This document shows, piece by piece, positions 1-10,261 of a stretch of 64,000 bases of DNA. The notes under the pieces are model-generated. The model ran no database searches, was not told the origin of the DNA, and worked only from the letters and a program-made list of their open reading frames with translations. The number at the start of each line of letters is the position of its first letter. Position 1 is the stretch's first letter. The DNA is taken from NCBI GenBank assembly GCA_946902875.1, contig OX336336.1:8340545-8404544 (forward strand), in the 5' to 3' direction. Both the position numbers and the translations under genes were made by a program. Source of the DNA: Nematopogon swammerdamellus. Taxonomy: Eukaryota; Arthropoda; Insecta; Lepidoptera; Adelidae.

Positions 1-577
1 TATTACCATTCTGACTAATAAACGTTGCCTAGTCCTTTTCTAGGGAACAACTCGCACGCTAACTCACAAAAACTCGCCGATTTCAATCAATGGCCGTGTC
101 AGGTGCTTACCTAGCACTTTCTGATTGGTTGATATTGATCAACTAATATGTGTCAGTAAATGTGTGAGTTCTTCGCGGTTTATACGCTGGCTGGTGTTTG
201 TTCTATAATTTAGGAATCTATTAGTTGTACCTACATAATATGTTCCCTTTCAGTATAGAACAGCAAAGCCGGCTGTCTCCTGTGCCGAGTGTCTTCTTTA
301 GTCTGTGATTTTTCAGTTAACAATTTTCCATCATTATGTGAACGTACCAAAACTTTCTCGAATGTAGGTAAACCCATCCTACAGAGTTTCCTGTACCTAC
401 ATGTTTTTTTCCGCAAATGTATTATGCTTGTTCGCCAAATGGGAACATTAATCAACTACCTACCTTTATGCAAATTTTGGTGGCCTTGATAGCCATTTTT
501 TTATATCTAGGTAGGTAACATATACTAAATAACACCTTTAAAATAGCAATCAACTTATCAAAATAATGTGTAACTTG
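1..577. other. AT-rich stretch, nothing recognised
   Basis: No repeat shared with the rest of the window, no inverted repeat and no convincing coding frame was seen. The short open frames here have no family signature. Confidence 0.4.
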
Positions 578-760
578 TGGGGCCGGTACAAATAGCCCCA
601 TTGCATCTCTACCCTTGTGTGTCCTAAAAGGCGACTAAGGGATAAGGACAAGATGCCGCTAATTTTACTAGGCTACTTTTGCTGTCCTTGCAGCACAACA
701 CCAATTACTCTGCTTACCCCAATTGTCGGGATACAGCCGAGGTACTTGGGTATGTATGTA
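578..760 (+). mobile_element. SINE-F copy, internally shortened
   Basis: It starts with GGGGCCGGTAC, has the shared block AAAAGGCGACTAAGGGATAA and ends with the block around CAGCACAACACCAATTACTC. The copy at 4613-4920 has both blocks with about 130 more bases between them, so this copy has an internal deletion. SINE-class origin is inferred from size, repetition and lack of coding sequence; no polymerase III box was confirmed. Confidence 0.6.
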
Positions 761-796
761 CTTATCAAAATGACAGGTCACCCATAAAGTCATAGA

Positions 797-1100
797 AAAA
801 AAAATATTTTTGTTGCTTCCGAACTGTGTGGCTGTGCCCCCGAGGTCGAAGCATCAGGCTCAGCCAATTTCTCCCCTGAGGAGGTGCGAGTCTGGCTTGA
901 AGGCGGAATAATGTCACTGGGGAGAGGCTATTAACCCGCAATTTGAAGATCTGTGGATTGTAGAGGAAAGATATTCCCCGGAAGCCCGTTAGTTCTACAC
1001 CTTTGCAGTGCGGCACAAGAACGATTTAGAGAATCGTGCAGTTCGAAGAACTCTTGTGTTGACTCCAAAGGGGTATTCCGCGGGTTTGGCGAAGGCAAAC
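797..1100 (-). mobile_element. SINE-D copy 1, minus strand
   Basis: The reverse complement matches the SINE-D copies at 37935-38078 and 58128-58240: a block from TTTCCCCAGCG through GAGGCTTCGACCTCGG to GGAAGCAA and an A-rich tail. On the + strand the order is therefore reversed, with the tail side near 797-825. The part from about 900 to 1060 also resembles 27905-28100. The intact insertion at 37935 has a target duplication, supporting retroposition for the family. The small open frames across it are not genes. Confidence 0.6.
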
Positions 1101-1245
1101 AGGAGGAGGAGGGATAAGGGAAGCAAGTTCATCAGAGCATCGGCCGATAAAACAGGCTCAATGACCCAACGACACGTAAACGAGAAATAAAGATAAATTC
1201 TCTAAATCAATATAGTAGTTAGTGTGTCCTCTCGTAGTGTCCACA

Positions 1246-1615
1246 TTTTTTTATAGCAATTGCCACGGTTAGCTACACCACCTACAGCATCCATGATGGC
1301 AGCCCATAACACCGGGTGAACTAGTGCTTCCCTTCATTTCATGTCAGCTACACTGAACTGGACGGAAAACACAAACTATTTACATAGCCGTTTCGACCGA
1401 CATTTCATTCAGTGCGGTGGTACCAACCCGGGCGGGTTGAACCCTACGACCTAGGAAGGTAAGAAGGGAAGGGACCTACAGTTTTACGTGGAATCCGAAC
1501 CACGGTCTGCCTCCAACGGTCGAGCGGTCACCCATCCAAGTACTGACCGCGCCCAGCGTTGCTTAACAATCAATAGCAACAGTTGACTGTCTGCGCCACT
1601 GAGCTGTCGAGGCTG
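1246..1615 (-). mobile_element. SINE-A copy 1, full length, with tRNA-like and 5S-like head
   Basis: Read on the minus strand, it starts at about 1615 with a tRNA A-box-like segment (CAGCTCAGTGGCGCAG), passes into a block like the internal control region of 5S rRNA (1520-1567), then a body shared with five other copies (GGTCCCTTCCCTTCTTACC, then GTCCAGTTCAGTGTAGC) and ends in a short A tail (T run at 1246-1252). This is the most complete copy in the window. The body is diverged from the other copies, so the insertion is not recent. It has no coding capacity and would depend on a LINE for movement. Confidence 0.7.
1520..1567 (-). other. 5S rRNA-like internal promoter segment within SINE-A
   Basis: On the minus strand the order is GTTAAGCAACG, then GGTCAGTACTTGGATGGG, then TGACCGC. 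These correspond in order and spacing to box A, the intermediate element and box C of eukaryotic 5S rRNA genes. The 5' third of 5S rRNA is missing and is replaced by a tRNA-like start. This is not a functional 5S gene. The 5S match is from memory of the conserved core, not an alignment. Confidence 0.65.
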
Positions 1616-2260
1616 ACATAATATGTTGTCCGCTGCTGAGATTTTTCCAAAGGTACATGTGGTCCGTTGGTCTGTATTTTTTTTTAACTTGCCATGGTAC
1701 GCTACCTATTTCATCTGCTACACCCGTCAGCGCAATAAACTTAATTCCAGTGGGAACTAGGCGTCATGTCCTTGGTTTTCAAACGCGAACCACTTAGAGC
1801 TGCATGTTTCAAAACAATCTGCTCCATTTCATTGCAAACGTTTTCAAACTAATTTTTTTTGGCACTTACGCAACGGAGCACCGACGAAACAACATTAGAA
1901 TTGAAGCAGCGATGCTCTAAAGATCTCCTCGGCAAGGTCAATACAATTATCAGTCTCGCCTCAACACAAGCAGATGTCGATGTTGTTGGACTCTACGCTC
2001 ACTGACGTCAGCTCATCTGTTTATTCGGTGGTCAGTTTCGGATGCTCTCTGCCGATGTCACTTGTGAACTGTTAGGTAAACATAACAGAACACTTTGACA
2101 GGCCTGCCTGCAAGTAAAAAAAAACCAAAGAAATGCTGCTGCATACAAATTGACTTCATCCCCAACACAATCTATTAATCTATGCATACAATTTGCATAT
2201 AGGATCGTGGCACGTGGAGAACCGCTGTCTCTGCCTACCTCACTGGAAAACAGGCGTGAC
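1616..2260. other. No gene; possible SINE-A tail fragment
   Basis: A T run followed by a segment resembling the SINE-A 3' end occurs near 1674-1720. The rest is AT-rich and unique within the window, with no convincing frame. Confidence 0.3.
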
Positions 2261-2261
2261 G

Positions 2262-2654
2262 CTATGTATATATCGTCGTTGAGATTCGAAAAACTCGTAT
2301 CTCAAAAATCGGGATTTTTCAGGAGAGCAAAAAAACCGTTTATTTCGACATTTTATTAGAAAACATGAAACCTGTTTTTCCGAAAGTTGTAGATAATATC
2401 AAAAGAAACCTTACCGTGCACACTCATTAAAAGTATTTGTTACACACAAAATTATTATAATTCTAACAAGATACGATATTTCATGTTTTAATTTTTGCCA
2501 ACGCAATGTATGGTGTTTTGAGATACGAGTTATTGCGATATGCGAGTAAAAACTGGCCTATGCGCTAAGATTTCGAGGAACAATTTATGAAAAAAAAAAA
2601 TTAAAAATTTTGAGATACGAGGTTTTCGAATCCCAATGACGATATGTAGATACA
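2262..2654. repeat. Imperfect inverted repeat, about 50-bp arms
   Basis: The arm at about 2262-2312 (TGAGATTCGAAAAACTCGTA) is matched in reverse complement at about 2600-2654 (GAGATACGAGGTTTTCGAAT). The AT-rich interior has no coding sequence. It is probably the terminal repeat pair of a small non-autonomous DNA element; the second MITE at 2645 abuts or overlaps its right arm. Confidence 0.5.
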
Positions 2655-2832
2655 CTTCCCGGCAGCAAATAATGCGTGTCCAGCTGTAGAAAGAGACAAC
2701 CCAGTTGTAGAGCGTTGTGCCTGCCGCACAGATACGACGTGCGAGTTCTTGCGGCAGGGACGGCGCACTACAACCAGATGGTCTCTTTCTAAAGCTCGAC
2801 ACGCATTATTTGCTGCCGGGAACTGTATGTAT
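2645..2832. mobile_element. Hairpin MITE, about 188 bp
   Basis: Left arm CCCGGCAGCAAATAATGCGT (from 2658) pairs with the right arm ending ACGCATTATTTGCTGCCGGG at 2820. The pairing continues inward through GAAAGAGAC/GTCTCTTTC and the central CCTGCCGC/GCGGCAGG, so almost the whole element can fold. There is no coding capacity. The superfamily was not assigned because no clean target duplication was found. Confidence 0.65.
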
Positions 2833-3050
2833 GTTACGTATGTACAATTTGCATCAGATATCTTTATTTTGATACCGCGTGTTAAAAATATGCGAGTCCA
2901 CAAGTCACATGTGGGTATTGTGTATTTTGTGCACACAACGTAATGACTTCACCTGCTCGTCTAGTTGATGTCTCTTCTATCTTTTTGAATTTCTTCTTGA
3001 CCCCCTGTGTATTCATTATAAAAAAAAAATTGTTATAATATGATACAGTG

Positions 3051-3180
3051 TGAGGCCGGTACTTAAATAGCCCCACTGCAATATCTCACCCCGTGCATAT
3101 CGTAAAAGGCGACTAAGGGCAAGGGACAAGATGCCGTGCTAAAGGAGGACAGGGTAGCCACCTCTCACCTTGGAACAATG
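3051..3180 (+). mobile_element. SINE-F copy 2, 5' part only
   Basis: It carries GAGGCCGGTACTTAAATAGC, the CACTGCAATATCTCACCCCG segment, the AAAAGGCGACTAAGGG block and CAGGGTAGCCACCTCTCACC, colinear with 4613-4750. The 3' half is absent. Confidence 0.6.
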
Positions 3181-3268
3181 GTATGACTAAAGTTTTAGAC
3201 TGATTTGAAAAGTTTTTTTTTTCTGTAAAAGCGTTTTTGTTTGCTGATACAAGTTTTCCCAGGTAGGT

Positions 3269-3308
3269 ATTAGTTTCGAACATATTTCAAATATGTTCGA
3301 AAACTAAT
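3269..3308. repeat. 40-base palindrome
   Basis: ATTAGTTTCGAACATATTT is followed almost immediately by its reverse complement with one extra A. It could form a 19-bp stem. No function can be assigned. Confidence 0.6.
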
Positions 3309-3689
3309 CTGACGTTCAAAATAATTACTAAAATATTGCCCATACTTAATGAAAATTGCACCTGTTAAGTGACTGACCCTACCTGTAGGTCGAATAATAA
3401 TAATGAAGCCATAGAAAGATAAGGATTATATTTCCCTTTTATAAAGGAGTAGGTATGAGTACATACGTACATAGTATGCACACGCAGGCAGACAACTACA
3501 AGAGGATGTAAAGTAGAATAATTGTGTTTGACACACGCTGAAGTGATTATTGGAGCAGCAAACCTTTGTGTATATTATTTAAGTTTACCTATATAAACTG
3601 TAACCGTTATGTATACGTGTACATACTTTATAATTCGCTAGTACATAGTTACCTATATGTAGCATTTTATTATTTATAATATTATATTC

Positions 3690-4140
3690 AGGGTATATTT
3701 TATTTTACATTCCCACACTCGATGTCAGCCCATAAAACCGGGTGAACTTGGTGCCACGTCAGTGCTTCCCTTCGGTCGTGCCGGCTACACTGAACTGGAC
3801 GGAAAACACGAGCTTTAATTCAGTACAGTGGTATCAACTCGGGTGAATTGATTCAGATTCAGATTCAGAAGGGAAGGGACTTCAGTACTTGAAATCTGAA
3901 CCACGATCAGCCTCCGATGGTCAAACGACCACCCATCCAAGCTCTGAAGTCTTTAGCTAAAACTACTTATATTTCAGAACATACAAATCTCAAACATCCT
4001 AAGGTTGCCTGGAAGAAGTCTCTGTAAGTGATATGCCCACCTTTGCCCTCATGTAAATTATATAATATATTATATATAATATTTTGCTTGCTTCAGTAAA
4101 ATGTTTTTGGAGCAATAAAGTATTTCTATCTATCTATTAT
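3690..4140 (+). mobile_element. LINE 3'-end fragment G1, interrupted by SINE-A
   Basis: Two parts (about 3690-3717 and 3948-4140) match the continuous copy at 9665-9915: TTTACATTCCCACAC, then CTCAAACATCC, then CCTTTGCCC(C)TCATGTAAAT, then GCAATAAAGTATTTCTATCT. It ends with a polyadenylation signal AATAAA at 4114-4119 and a (TCTA)n run, as expected for the 3' end of a non-LTR retrotransposon. No coding part is attached. The break is filled by a SINE-A copy. Confidence 0.55.
3718..3947 (-). mobile_element. SINE-A copy 2, inserted in LINE tail G1
   Basis: Reverse orientation, from the block GATGTCAGCCCATAA to CCACCCATCCAAG of the 5S-like box C; the rest of the head and the A tail are missing. 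Comparison with the uninterrupted LINE tail at 9665-9915 defines the insertion limits. A (GATTCA)3 run at 3850-3868 is a private expansion in this copy. Confidence 0.6.
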
Positions 4141-4149
4141 ATATAAATC

Positions 4150-4612
4150 TATCTTTAATTTTCATGTCTATTACAAAATTAAGAAATGTGCTTTCTGTCT
4201 TAACACAGTTTAATGTACACTATAAACTCAAAAGCCTGGTATATATTATAGCATCCCGTCTTTATACCAATGAGTAAGCAGTGACTACAGATCTCCGTGT
4301 ACCACTGTTCCGGCATACCTCTTCTGTCGCCTCTTCCACACTAAAACATTTTCATAGATTCAAATAATAGAACGAAAGCTAGTGTAATGTGTAATTCTAC
4401 AACTCTACCACAGAGTTAACACAAACGGCTGCGCGGCGGCGGCGGCGTGTCAATCCGTTAAAGTGCCCTACAGTAGGGATATGCTATCTTAATGGAGGGG
4501 CTACTGAGTCGGACCACTCGCGGCCCTCACCCGAGTGTCAGCCGACTGATAACAACGCCTGAGCCAGCGCCAATACTCCACAGTGTAATTTAACTCCATA
4601 TTTTTTAGTACT
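4150..4612. other. No gene or repeat recognised
   Basis: Mostly AT-rich, with a short (GGC)n-like CpG-rich patch at 4430-4450. No frame or family match was seen. Confidence 0.3.
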
Positions 4613-4920
4613 GCGTGGGGTCGATACTTAAAAAGAATAGCCCCACTGCATATCTCTCACTGTGCATGTCGTAAAAGGCGACTAAGGGATAAGGACGAGA
4701 TGCCGAGCTAAAGGGCGACAGGATAGCCACCTCTCACCTTGACACGGTCCTTCCACCGAGTCATGCAGCAAGTGGGTTACTTGCTGCTTGATAGTTGTCT
4801 TGTCATAATACTTTGCTAAGCGTGGTCGGTCGGTGTTGTGCTGTGATGTAGTTCTTGCAGCACAACACCAATTACTCTGTTTACCCCGATTGTTGGGATA
4901 CGGTGTGGTAGGTATGTAAA
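4613..4920 (+). mobile_element. SINE-F copy 3, longest copy
   Basis: Contains the F head (GTGGGGTCGATACTTAAAAA), the GGCGACTAAGGGATAAGGAC block, CCACCTCTCACCTTG and the 3' block CAGCACAACACCAATTACTC to GGGATACGG. It is the reference for the deleted copy at 578-760. Two internal segments around GCAGCAAGTGGGTTACTTGCTGC form a short hairpin. No coding capacity. Confidence 0.65.
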
Positions 4921-5051
4921 ATTTTGGAGCCTGTATTTAACATATAATAATGTGCTGTGATCAAAATACTCGGGAATAATTCAACTCTACTTGTAGAGTT
5001 CTAGATGATGTAGGGTAGGTTATGTAGGCGGTGGTAAAATATGTACATAGT

Positions 5052-5127
5052 TCATCATCATCATCATCAGCCTGTATCGGTCCACTGCTGGACATAGGCC
5101 TCTCCCAAGGCACGCCACCACACGCTA
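5052..5127 (-). mobile_element. RTE retrotransposon 3' end with (ATC)n tail, minus strand
   Basis: The segment begins on the + strand with (CAT)n, followed by CAGCCTGTATCGGTCCACTG and CTGGACATAGGCCTC. This is the reverse complement of the end of a lepidopteran RTE-clade LINE, whose last codons lead directly into a trinucleotide tail. Only about 76 bp remain. It is a different subfamily from the (TGAC)n-tailed RTE copies at 33724 and 46451. Confidence 0.7.
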
Positions 5128-5278
5128 TTAAAATGTTATTACATAGTTATTTAAATGTATAAAATCACACCACACCTATACCTACACCACCACTAAAATA
5201 TGCAGAGATGAGGAATCTTTACATAGAAATATATTCTTTATTGCTCTGTAAATATTTTACAAGAATTATAACATAATG

Positions 5279-5346
5279 TCTATGGGCTTCGTTAGACACC
5301 TTATGGGTGGCTCCGTGCTACATGTCGCGCTTTCTATAAAAAAAAA
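5279..5346 (+). mobile_element. SINE-C tail fragment 1
   Basis: GGGCTTCGTTAGACACC, GGGTGGCTCCGTGCTACATG and CGCGCTTTCTATAAAAAAAA match the reverse complement of 42125-42180. The A tail runs straight into repeat E, so the two are fused without spacer. Confidence 0.55.
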
Positions 5347-5695
5347 CCGACCAAGTGCGAGTCGAACTCGCGGACCGAGGGTCCCGTATCGCCATGTCAC
5401 GGCCAGCGCTACTCACGCCATCTAGATGGCGTGTTATGAAATGCTTCATGTTAGTTAATGTCTTGCTTCATAATCTATTCGGTAGATGGCGCGCGCGCAT
5501 ACACTTTTTGGTTTCTTCTATGGGAACCCCCGTGAATTTTTTACTTTTTCTTATTTTTATTATTTGTTATATCGGCCATAATAACACATTTTTTGTGAAA
5601 ATTTCAACGGGCTACCTATTACGGTTCAACAGACGGACAGACAGACAGACGGCGTAGGCTTAGTAATAGGGTCCCGTACCTGATACGGAACCCTA
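5341..5695 (+). repeat. Repeat E, full-length copy
   Basis: It runs from ACCGACCAAGTGCGAGTCG through GGGTCCCGTA, an AT-rich middle with GTGAAAATTTCAACGGGCTA, a (CAGA)n run, and the end GTACCTGATACGGAACCCTA. The ends carry short inverted segments (GGGTCCCGTA / TACGGAACCC). At least eight other full or partial copies lie in this window in both directions. It has no coding capacity; the class is unresolved (SINE-like or the 3' part of a LINE). Confidence 0.7.
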
Positions 5696-6232
5696 AAAAT
5701 TATGATTAGGTGAGGTGCAAAGAACAAATAAATGATAAAATCTGACCGTGGTAGATTCTGTGACATACTCTGACTGAAAATGTTTCATTCCATTAGATTA
5801 CATTATTGTAATACACAAGTTACCTACATATTGAAGAAAAAACCACCTCCGAAGTTACTTGCAAATTCAGCAGACACCTTGACTCAGACCGGCCAGCCAG
5901 ACGAAGGACTTCCACTCGCGGGCTACGGAAACGCGTGCGAGACGCAGTTATGCTAAATGCACACTCATGCATACAATGCGTCGTTGTCATCATTTAATAA
6001 TAGCAACCACCATTCCTCTCAATAAAAATCTTCCGAGCGGTACTTAGTCGCCTGAATCTAAAACCGTTACATTGACAACGCCCAGTTGCTAAGGCACGGC
6101 CTCGTATCAAGTCGGACGGAAGTTCCATTCCCGGATGTACAAGTTTTTAACATTTTCGAATAATTATTAATATTTTTTAAACCATGACCATGCCACTCAG
6201 TGTAGAGAAAACACTGTTGCATCAACAAAACA

Positions 6233-6402
6233 TCACCGCCGACGTACTTGATGTCGTCGTCCCACCTAACGGATGGTCTTCCCATACTCCTTGGCGGATG
6301 GTTTTCCTGTCCACGACCGTCAGTGTAGGACACGTTTAGTCCAACGGTCGTCGTCTCTTCGGCTAACGTGCCCAGCCCACAGCCACTTGAGCTTGTACAC
6401 AT
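6233..6402 (-). pseudogene. RTE LINE fragment, C-terminal region
   Basis: On the minus strand the segment encodes GRPSVRWDDDIKYVGG, which matches RPPARWDDDIKYVGG in the RTE copies at 33724 and 46464. It is the C-terminal part of the RTE polyprotein after the reverse transcriptase. Both the upstream part and the final tail are missing, and the frame shifts at about 6300, so this is a dead fragment. Confidence 0.65.
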
Positions 6403-6467
6403 GCGATGAAATGAAATACGTCAGCCAGTAGGAACCTCAAATGTTGACGATTATTTCTTTTGAATTT

Positions 6468-6735
6468 TTTTTTTATGTAATCCGGTATGGGTGGCTGAGT
6501 CAGAGGGGCCAAAGCACATGCTCTGACTAGCCAATATCACCTCCGAGAAGGTAGGTGCCATACCGGAGCTTCCCTGGATTGTTGGCTATACTGGACTAGA
6601 GGAGAACACAACCGAGATTGCTATGCGACCATCTTACATCCAGTACGGTGGTACCAACCCAGTCGGCTACAATTTGAGCCTACCACCAGTAAGGGGCAAG
6701 GGAAGGGACCTACAGTTTTACACCGGTTCCGAACG
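6468..6735 (-). mobile_element. SINE-B copy 1
   Basis: The T run at 6465-6473 is the reverse of a 3' A tail. It is followed by TAATCCGGTATGGGTGGCTG, GCCAATATCACCTCC, GGATTGTTGGCTATACTGG and the block AAGGGAAGGGACCTACAGTTT that is also present in SINE-A. Copies at 24318 and 55716 share the order. The head is truncated here. Confidence 0.6.
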
Positions 6736-7773
6736 GTGAAGCAGGCAGAATTGAAGGTAATAACTAGCAATACTATTTATCATCAATGTGCCGCTCAGTT
6801 ATTATAATCAGTTAGGTATGTCATTAAAAGTTAATAAAGTAAGACTAATGACCCCTGCTATCTAGGTAACCTCATTCATTACTGTGTCCATAGACATGTA
6901 GTAATATCATGTTTTATAATAAAACATCGCATACCCTTGCTGAGATAAATTTTTTTTTTTTTTTATATCTTACTGACATGTTTTTATTTCCTCCTGACCA
7001 ATCAGGCTTGCCTTGCACTGGTTGATTCAGTAGGTAAAGTAAATTATGATTAATATGTAATTATATTGTGTGTGTACTTCGGTGTAGGTATACTGTATTT
7101 GGGAAAAAATTGTTACTGTCTGCTAGCTTGATAGAGAAAAGCGTTACATTGTACACATTTGACCATTATTAAAAAAAATAAAGAAGAATTTCCTTATATT
7201 CTAAACAAAAATTTTCGCTAATAATATTCATTCTAATAAAAGTTCTTTATTAAATATATCAGAATTTGAAATTCAAATGTAATAATGGATATGAGATACA
7301 ATTTTGTAAAATAGAAAAGCAATTTTTGTTTTGAACATAACTCACGAGGTAGGTAGTGTTCCTACTATAAGCTGCCGCAGTCATCTTCACCGACCAGTGT
7401 TGCAAGCACAGCAACACAACAATGACGTTGCTGTTCAGCATTGTGTGCTAATATCGAATCTATGCCTTGATCGTTAGTAATATTTGTAAGACTCGAGTTC
7501 CGTCCGACCAGTCAGTCCTACTGCAGAAGATTAATTAGGACATTAATAGAACTGGAGCATGGCCTTCGAGCTTTCAGAGCGAAGGGAAAACGCTCACTAA
7601 ACCAACATATACAGTTGGTATCAACGATTTGTGTAATTTAGGTATAGAATTGATCGCGGTGCAGGTCTGTGCAAGTGACGTTTACAATTATCTAGTCTGA
7701 TGAATACGTTTGAAATTGTCTGCCTCCCTGTTAAAACTTAAAAGGAGGTTGTAACTTCTGATTATTATTTATC

Positions 7774-8046
7774 AACTTTGATATTATACACTTTTTACAA
7801 ATTCTCAGTCGTCGAGATATAAGGTCCGAAAAAAGGCCGATTTTATTTGCAAATAAAAGTAATGTATGACAAAAAACGTGAGGTAAAAAACTCATTTTTT
7901 CGGACGTTGTGCGTTTTCAAAAATGAGCTTTTTACCTCACGTTTTTTGTCATACATTGCTTTTATTTGCAAATAAAATCGGCCTTTTTTCGGACCTTATC
8001 TCGACAACGATTGAGAATTGGTAAAAATTGTATAATATCAAAGTTG
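7774..8046. mobile_element. Long hairpin MITE, about 125-bp arms
   Basis: The left arm (about 7774-7902) and right arm (about 7919-8046) are near-perfect reverse complements: CAACTTTGATATTATA, AAGGTCCGAAAAAAGGCCGA, TTTATTTGCAAATAAAA and CAAAAAACGTGAGGTAAAAA occur in both. The short loop lies near 7903-7918. A transcript across it would form a long double-stranded RNA. The element may extend to about 8190. No coding capacity. Confidence 0.7.
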
Positions 8047-8317
8047 TAGAGAATTTTGTCACCTCGTATTCCGTAATTGAACGGTTTTTCCTATGATGCA
8101 CCGTTTTCGAGATATAAGCGAAAAACCGAAAAATGGGACCTTCCCTGGCGCACCCCCCAGTGGTGGGGACTTTTAGTTTGTTTACCTCCTAACTAGTCAG
8201 AACAAGGTTCCGAAGTCAAACTTTCTGCTTTCGAGCTTACAATCATTCGTTTCCTGGACTATAAGTTTGTTAGTGTGTGATGTTCCATAATCAACCAGAT
8301 TATGGGTTTACATCTGT

Positions 8318-8455
8318 GATGTCAGATCATTATGATTTATTCCTGTCGGAACTAACTCCCATGCCAGTGCTTCCCTTTGGACGTGCCGACTACCTTGAGC
8401 TGGCCGGTAATCGTGAAAAATGTCCATAGCCATTTCTGCTATTAAGTAATCTGTG
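8318..8455 (-). mobile_element. SINE-A copy, highly diverged partial
   Basis: GTGATGTCAG, CCATGCCAGTGCTTCCCTT, CGTGCCGACTACCTTGAGCT and CATAGCCATTTC follow the SINE-A body order in reverse. Many substitutions; both ends are lost. This is the weakest member of the family here. Confidence 0.4.
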
Positions 8456-9240
8456 TTTCTGCCGGCGACTTCGCCGTAGTTACGTCCAGTGAGTGCCTGG
8501 TGTACTAACCTGGACGTGTTGATATAAGGAAACTTGAAAAACACCGAAAACCAAATTGTTTGCGTTCCGCTCCGCACACGGTGACGAGAAACAGAGCCAT
8601 GGAGGTTCATCGGACCCGTCTGTTGGTTGTTTACCTACTCGTATTCTGAACTGAGTACGTGAGGTTCGATCTGTTTGGATCACGCGGACCAATCGTGAAC
8701 ACGTATACAGTTACAGGCGCATACAGGCCATTTATATTGATCAGACCAAAAGGGCTCACCGAGGGGCTCACTCCAGTGGTTAAACAAAATGAAGAAATTA
8801 ATATAAAAACATTCCCAATGTTTCATACTCGATATTATAATTAAAAATATATGGACGTCTATGTTCCTACTGTTATGATATGACTATGATATAATATGAC
8901 AATGTGGGTTAGTAGCCAACACCGCATACAAAAGAATATGTCTACGTTCGTCCGTACGTCATGTCTCTTGTGGTCTATGTAAAATGTTATGTAGTCGTCG
9001 TTGTTCGTTGTCTGTCTCGCTTCAAGTCATATATAATTATATTAACGTCAAATATACTATAAAGAAATAAACACTATTACTAGCAACAACAACACCTCTT
9101 TATTATTGAAACACTCTACACATATACATTGCGAATTGAGGACGTGGAGCTCTTTTTAGACTTGAAGTAAATTTAGAGGGAAAAACAACAATTTCAGGTC
9201 GAGAATCAGCTGATTTCGTCGGATTCATAACTTTGCTTAG
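8456..9240. other. No gene recognised
   Basis: AT-rich, with several short overlapping frames on both strands and no domain signature. No repeat shared with other parts of the window was noticed. Confidence 0.3.
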
Positions 9241-9244
9241 GTAC

Positions 9245-9325
9245 TTAAATATATACATACGTATGTATGTATATATTTAGATATATATACACATACGTAT
9301 GTATGTATATATTTAGATATTATGT
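9245..9325. repeat. Two-unit tandem repeat built on (ATAC/GTAT)n palindrome
   Basis: The segment CATACGTATGTATGTATATA followed by TTTAGATAT is present twice in a row, about 45 bases apart. Each unit contains the palindrome CATACGTATG. It is probably microsatellite-derived. Confidence 0.6.
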
Positions 9326-9373
9326 ATTATATAAGGTCTTTCATTAGTAGGTAACGATACGCTAAGGGGTGTA

Positions 9374-9540
9374 TGTGTATCAGATACTGATCACGTTCCC
9401 ATACCATTTTTTTTACCATATAAAAAACTTACTCCTCAAATTTAATACCTGAAGTGCACGTATTTCACCTTAATAAGTAGGTACGTTTTTTATATCGTAC
9501 AAAAAATTGGTATGGGAACGTGATCAGTATCTGATACACA
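9374..9540. mobile_element. Hairpin MITE with TA target duplication, 167 bp
   Basis: The left end TGTGTATCAGATACTGATCA and the right end are perfect inverted repeats for 33 bp, flanked by TA at 9372-9373 and 9541-9542. Imperfect pairing continues inward (ATATAAAAAAC / GTTTTTTATAT). TA duplication suggests Tc1/mariner-type mobilisation; the TIR itself contains the short palindrome GTATCAGATAC. No coding capacity. Confidence 0.7.
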
Positions 9541-9664
9541 TACTAGGTCTATTGAAATACCTAAACTGTAATTCATATGTACCTATTTAATTTAATTTAT
9601 AAATAGTAATTATACCTTTAATTAACTAGTACGTACTTATATGTAGTGTATATTATAATTTATC

Positions 9665-9915
9665 ATAGTTATTTTCCTTATATTATATTTTACATTCCCA
9701 CACAAGTCTTTTGCTACTACCTACTTATATCTCACACACAACATACGACTCTCAAACATCCAAACACCCTTGCATCCAAAGGTTGACTGGGAGAAATATG
9801 CTCGGTGGGGAGAAATCCCTGTACGGGATAAGTCCGCCTTTGCCCCTCATGTAAATTACTTACCGTTTGTTTCTGTAAAATGTTTTTTTTAGCAATAAAG
9901 TATTTCTATCTAAGT
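9665..9915 (+). mobile_element. LINE 3'-end fragment G2, uninterrupted
   Basis: Same order as 3690-4140 but continuous: TTTACATTCCCACAC, CTCAAACATCC, GGGATAAGTCCGCCTTTGCC, and GCAATAAAGTATTTCTATCT. It serves as the empty site for the SINE-A insertion in the first copy. The AAGTCCGCC...AATAAAGT arrangement resembles the 3' UTR of lepidopteran non-LTR elements (from memory). No open frame. Confidence 0.55.
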
Positions 9916-10261
9916 ATTTATCTTCTTACGTTACGTGACAACTTTACCTATTTCTACGCATACATTGTCGTTTAATTTCAACAGTGGCTCTGCACCTGTC
10001 ACCAACCGACTTTGCTAAAAGCTTTCGCGGCCGACCTTCTAATCAAAATTGATATTTGTTAACGTTATTTGTCCACCGATCTAATGAATGCGCCAGGATA
10101 AAGGCAATTTCGCACTCGGGTGCGCATGCGCACCGTCTCTACCACCACCACCGGTTTAACAAAGCGTTGGAAGGGCGGCGGTGGCGGTGGTGGCGGCGTA
10201 GTAGGTGCATTGTAGCTAATGTAAATAAATGCACAGAAACGGTATTGTCACACATTGTCGG

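Noticed and set aside
1520..1567. 5S rRNA gene
   Set aside because: Only the internal promoter core is present; the 5' and 3' parts of 5S rRNA are missing and it is embedded in a repeat.
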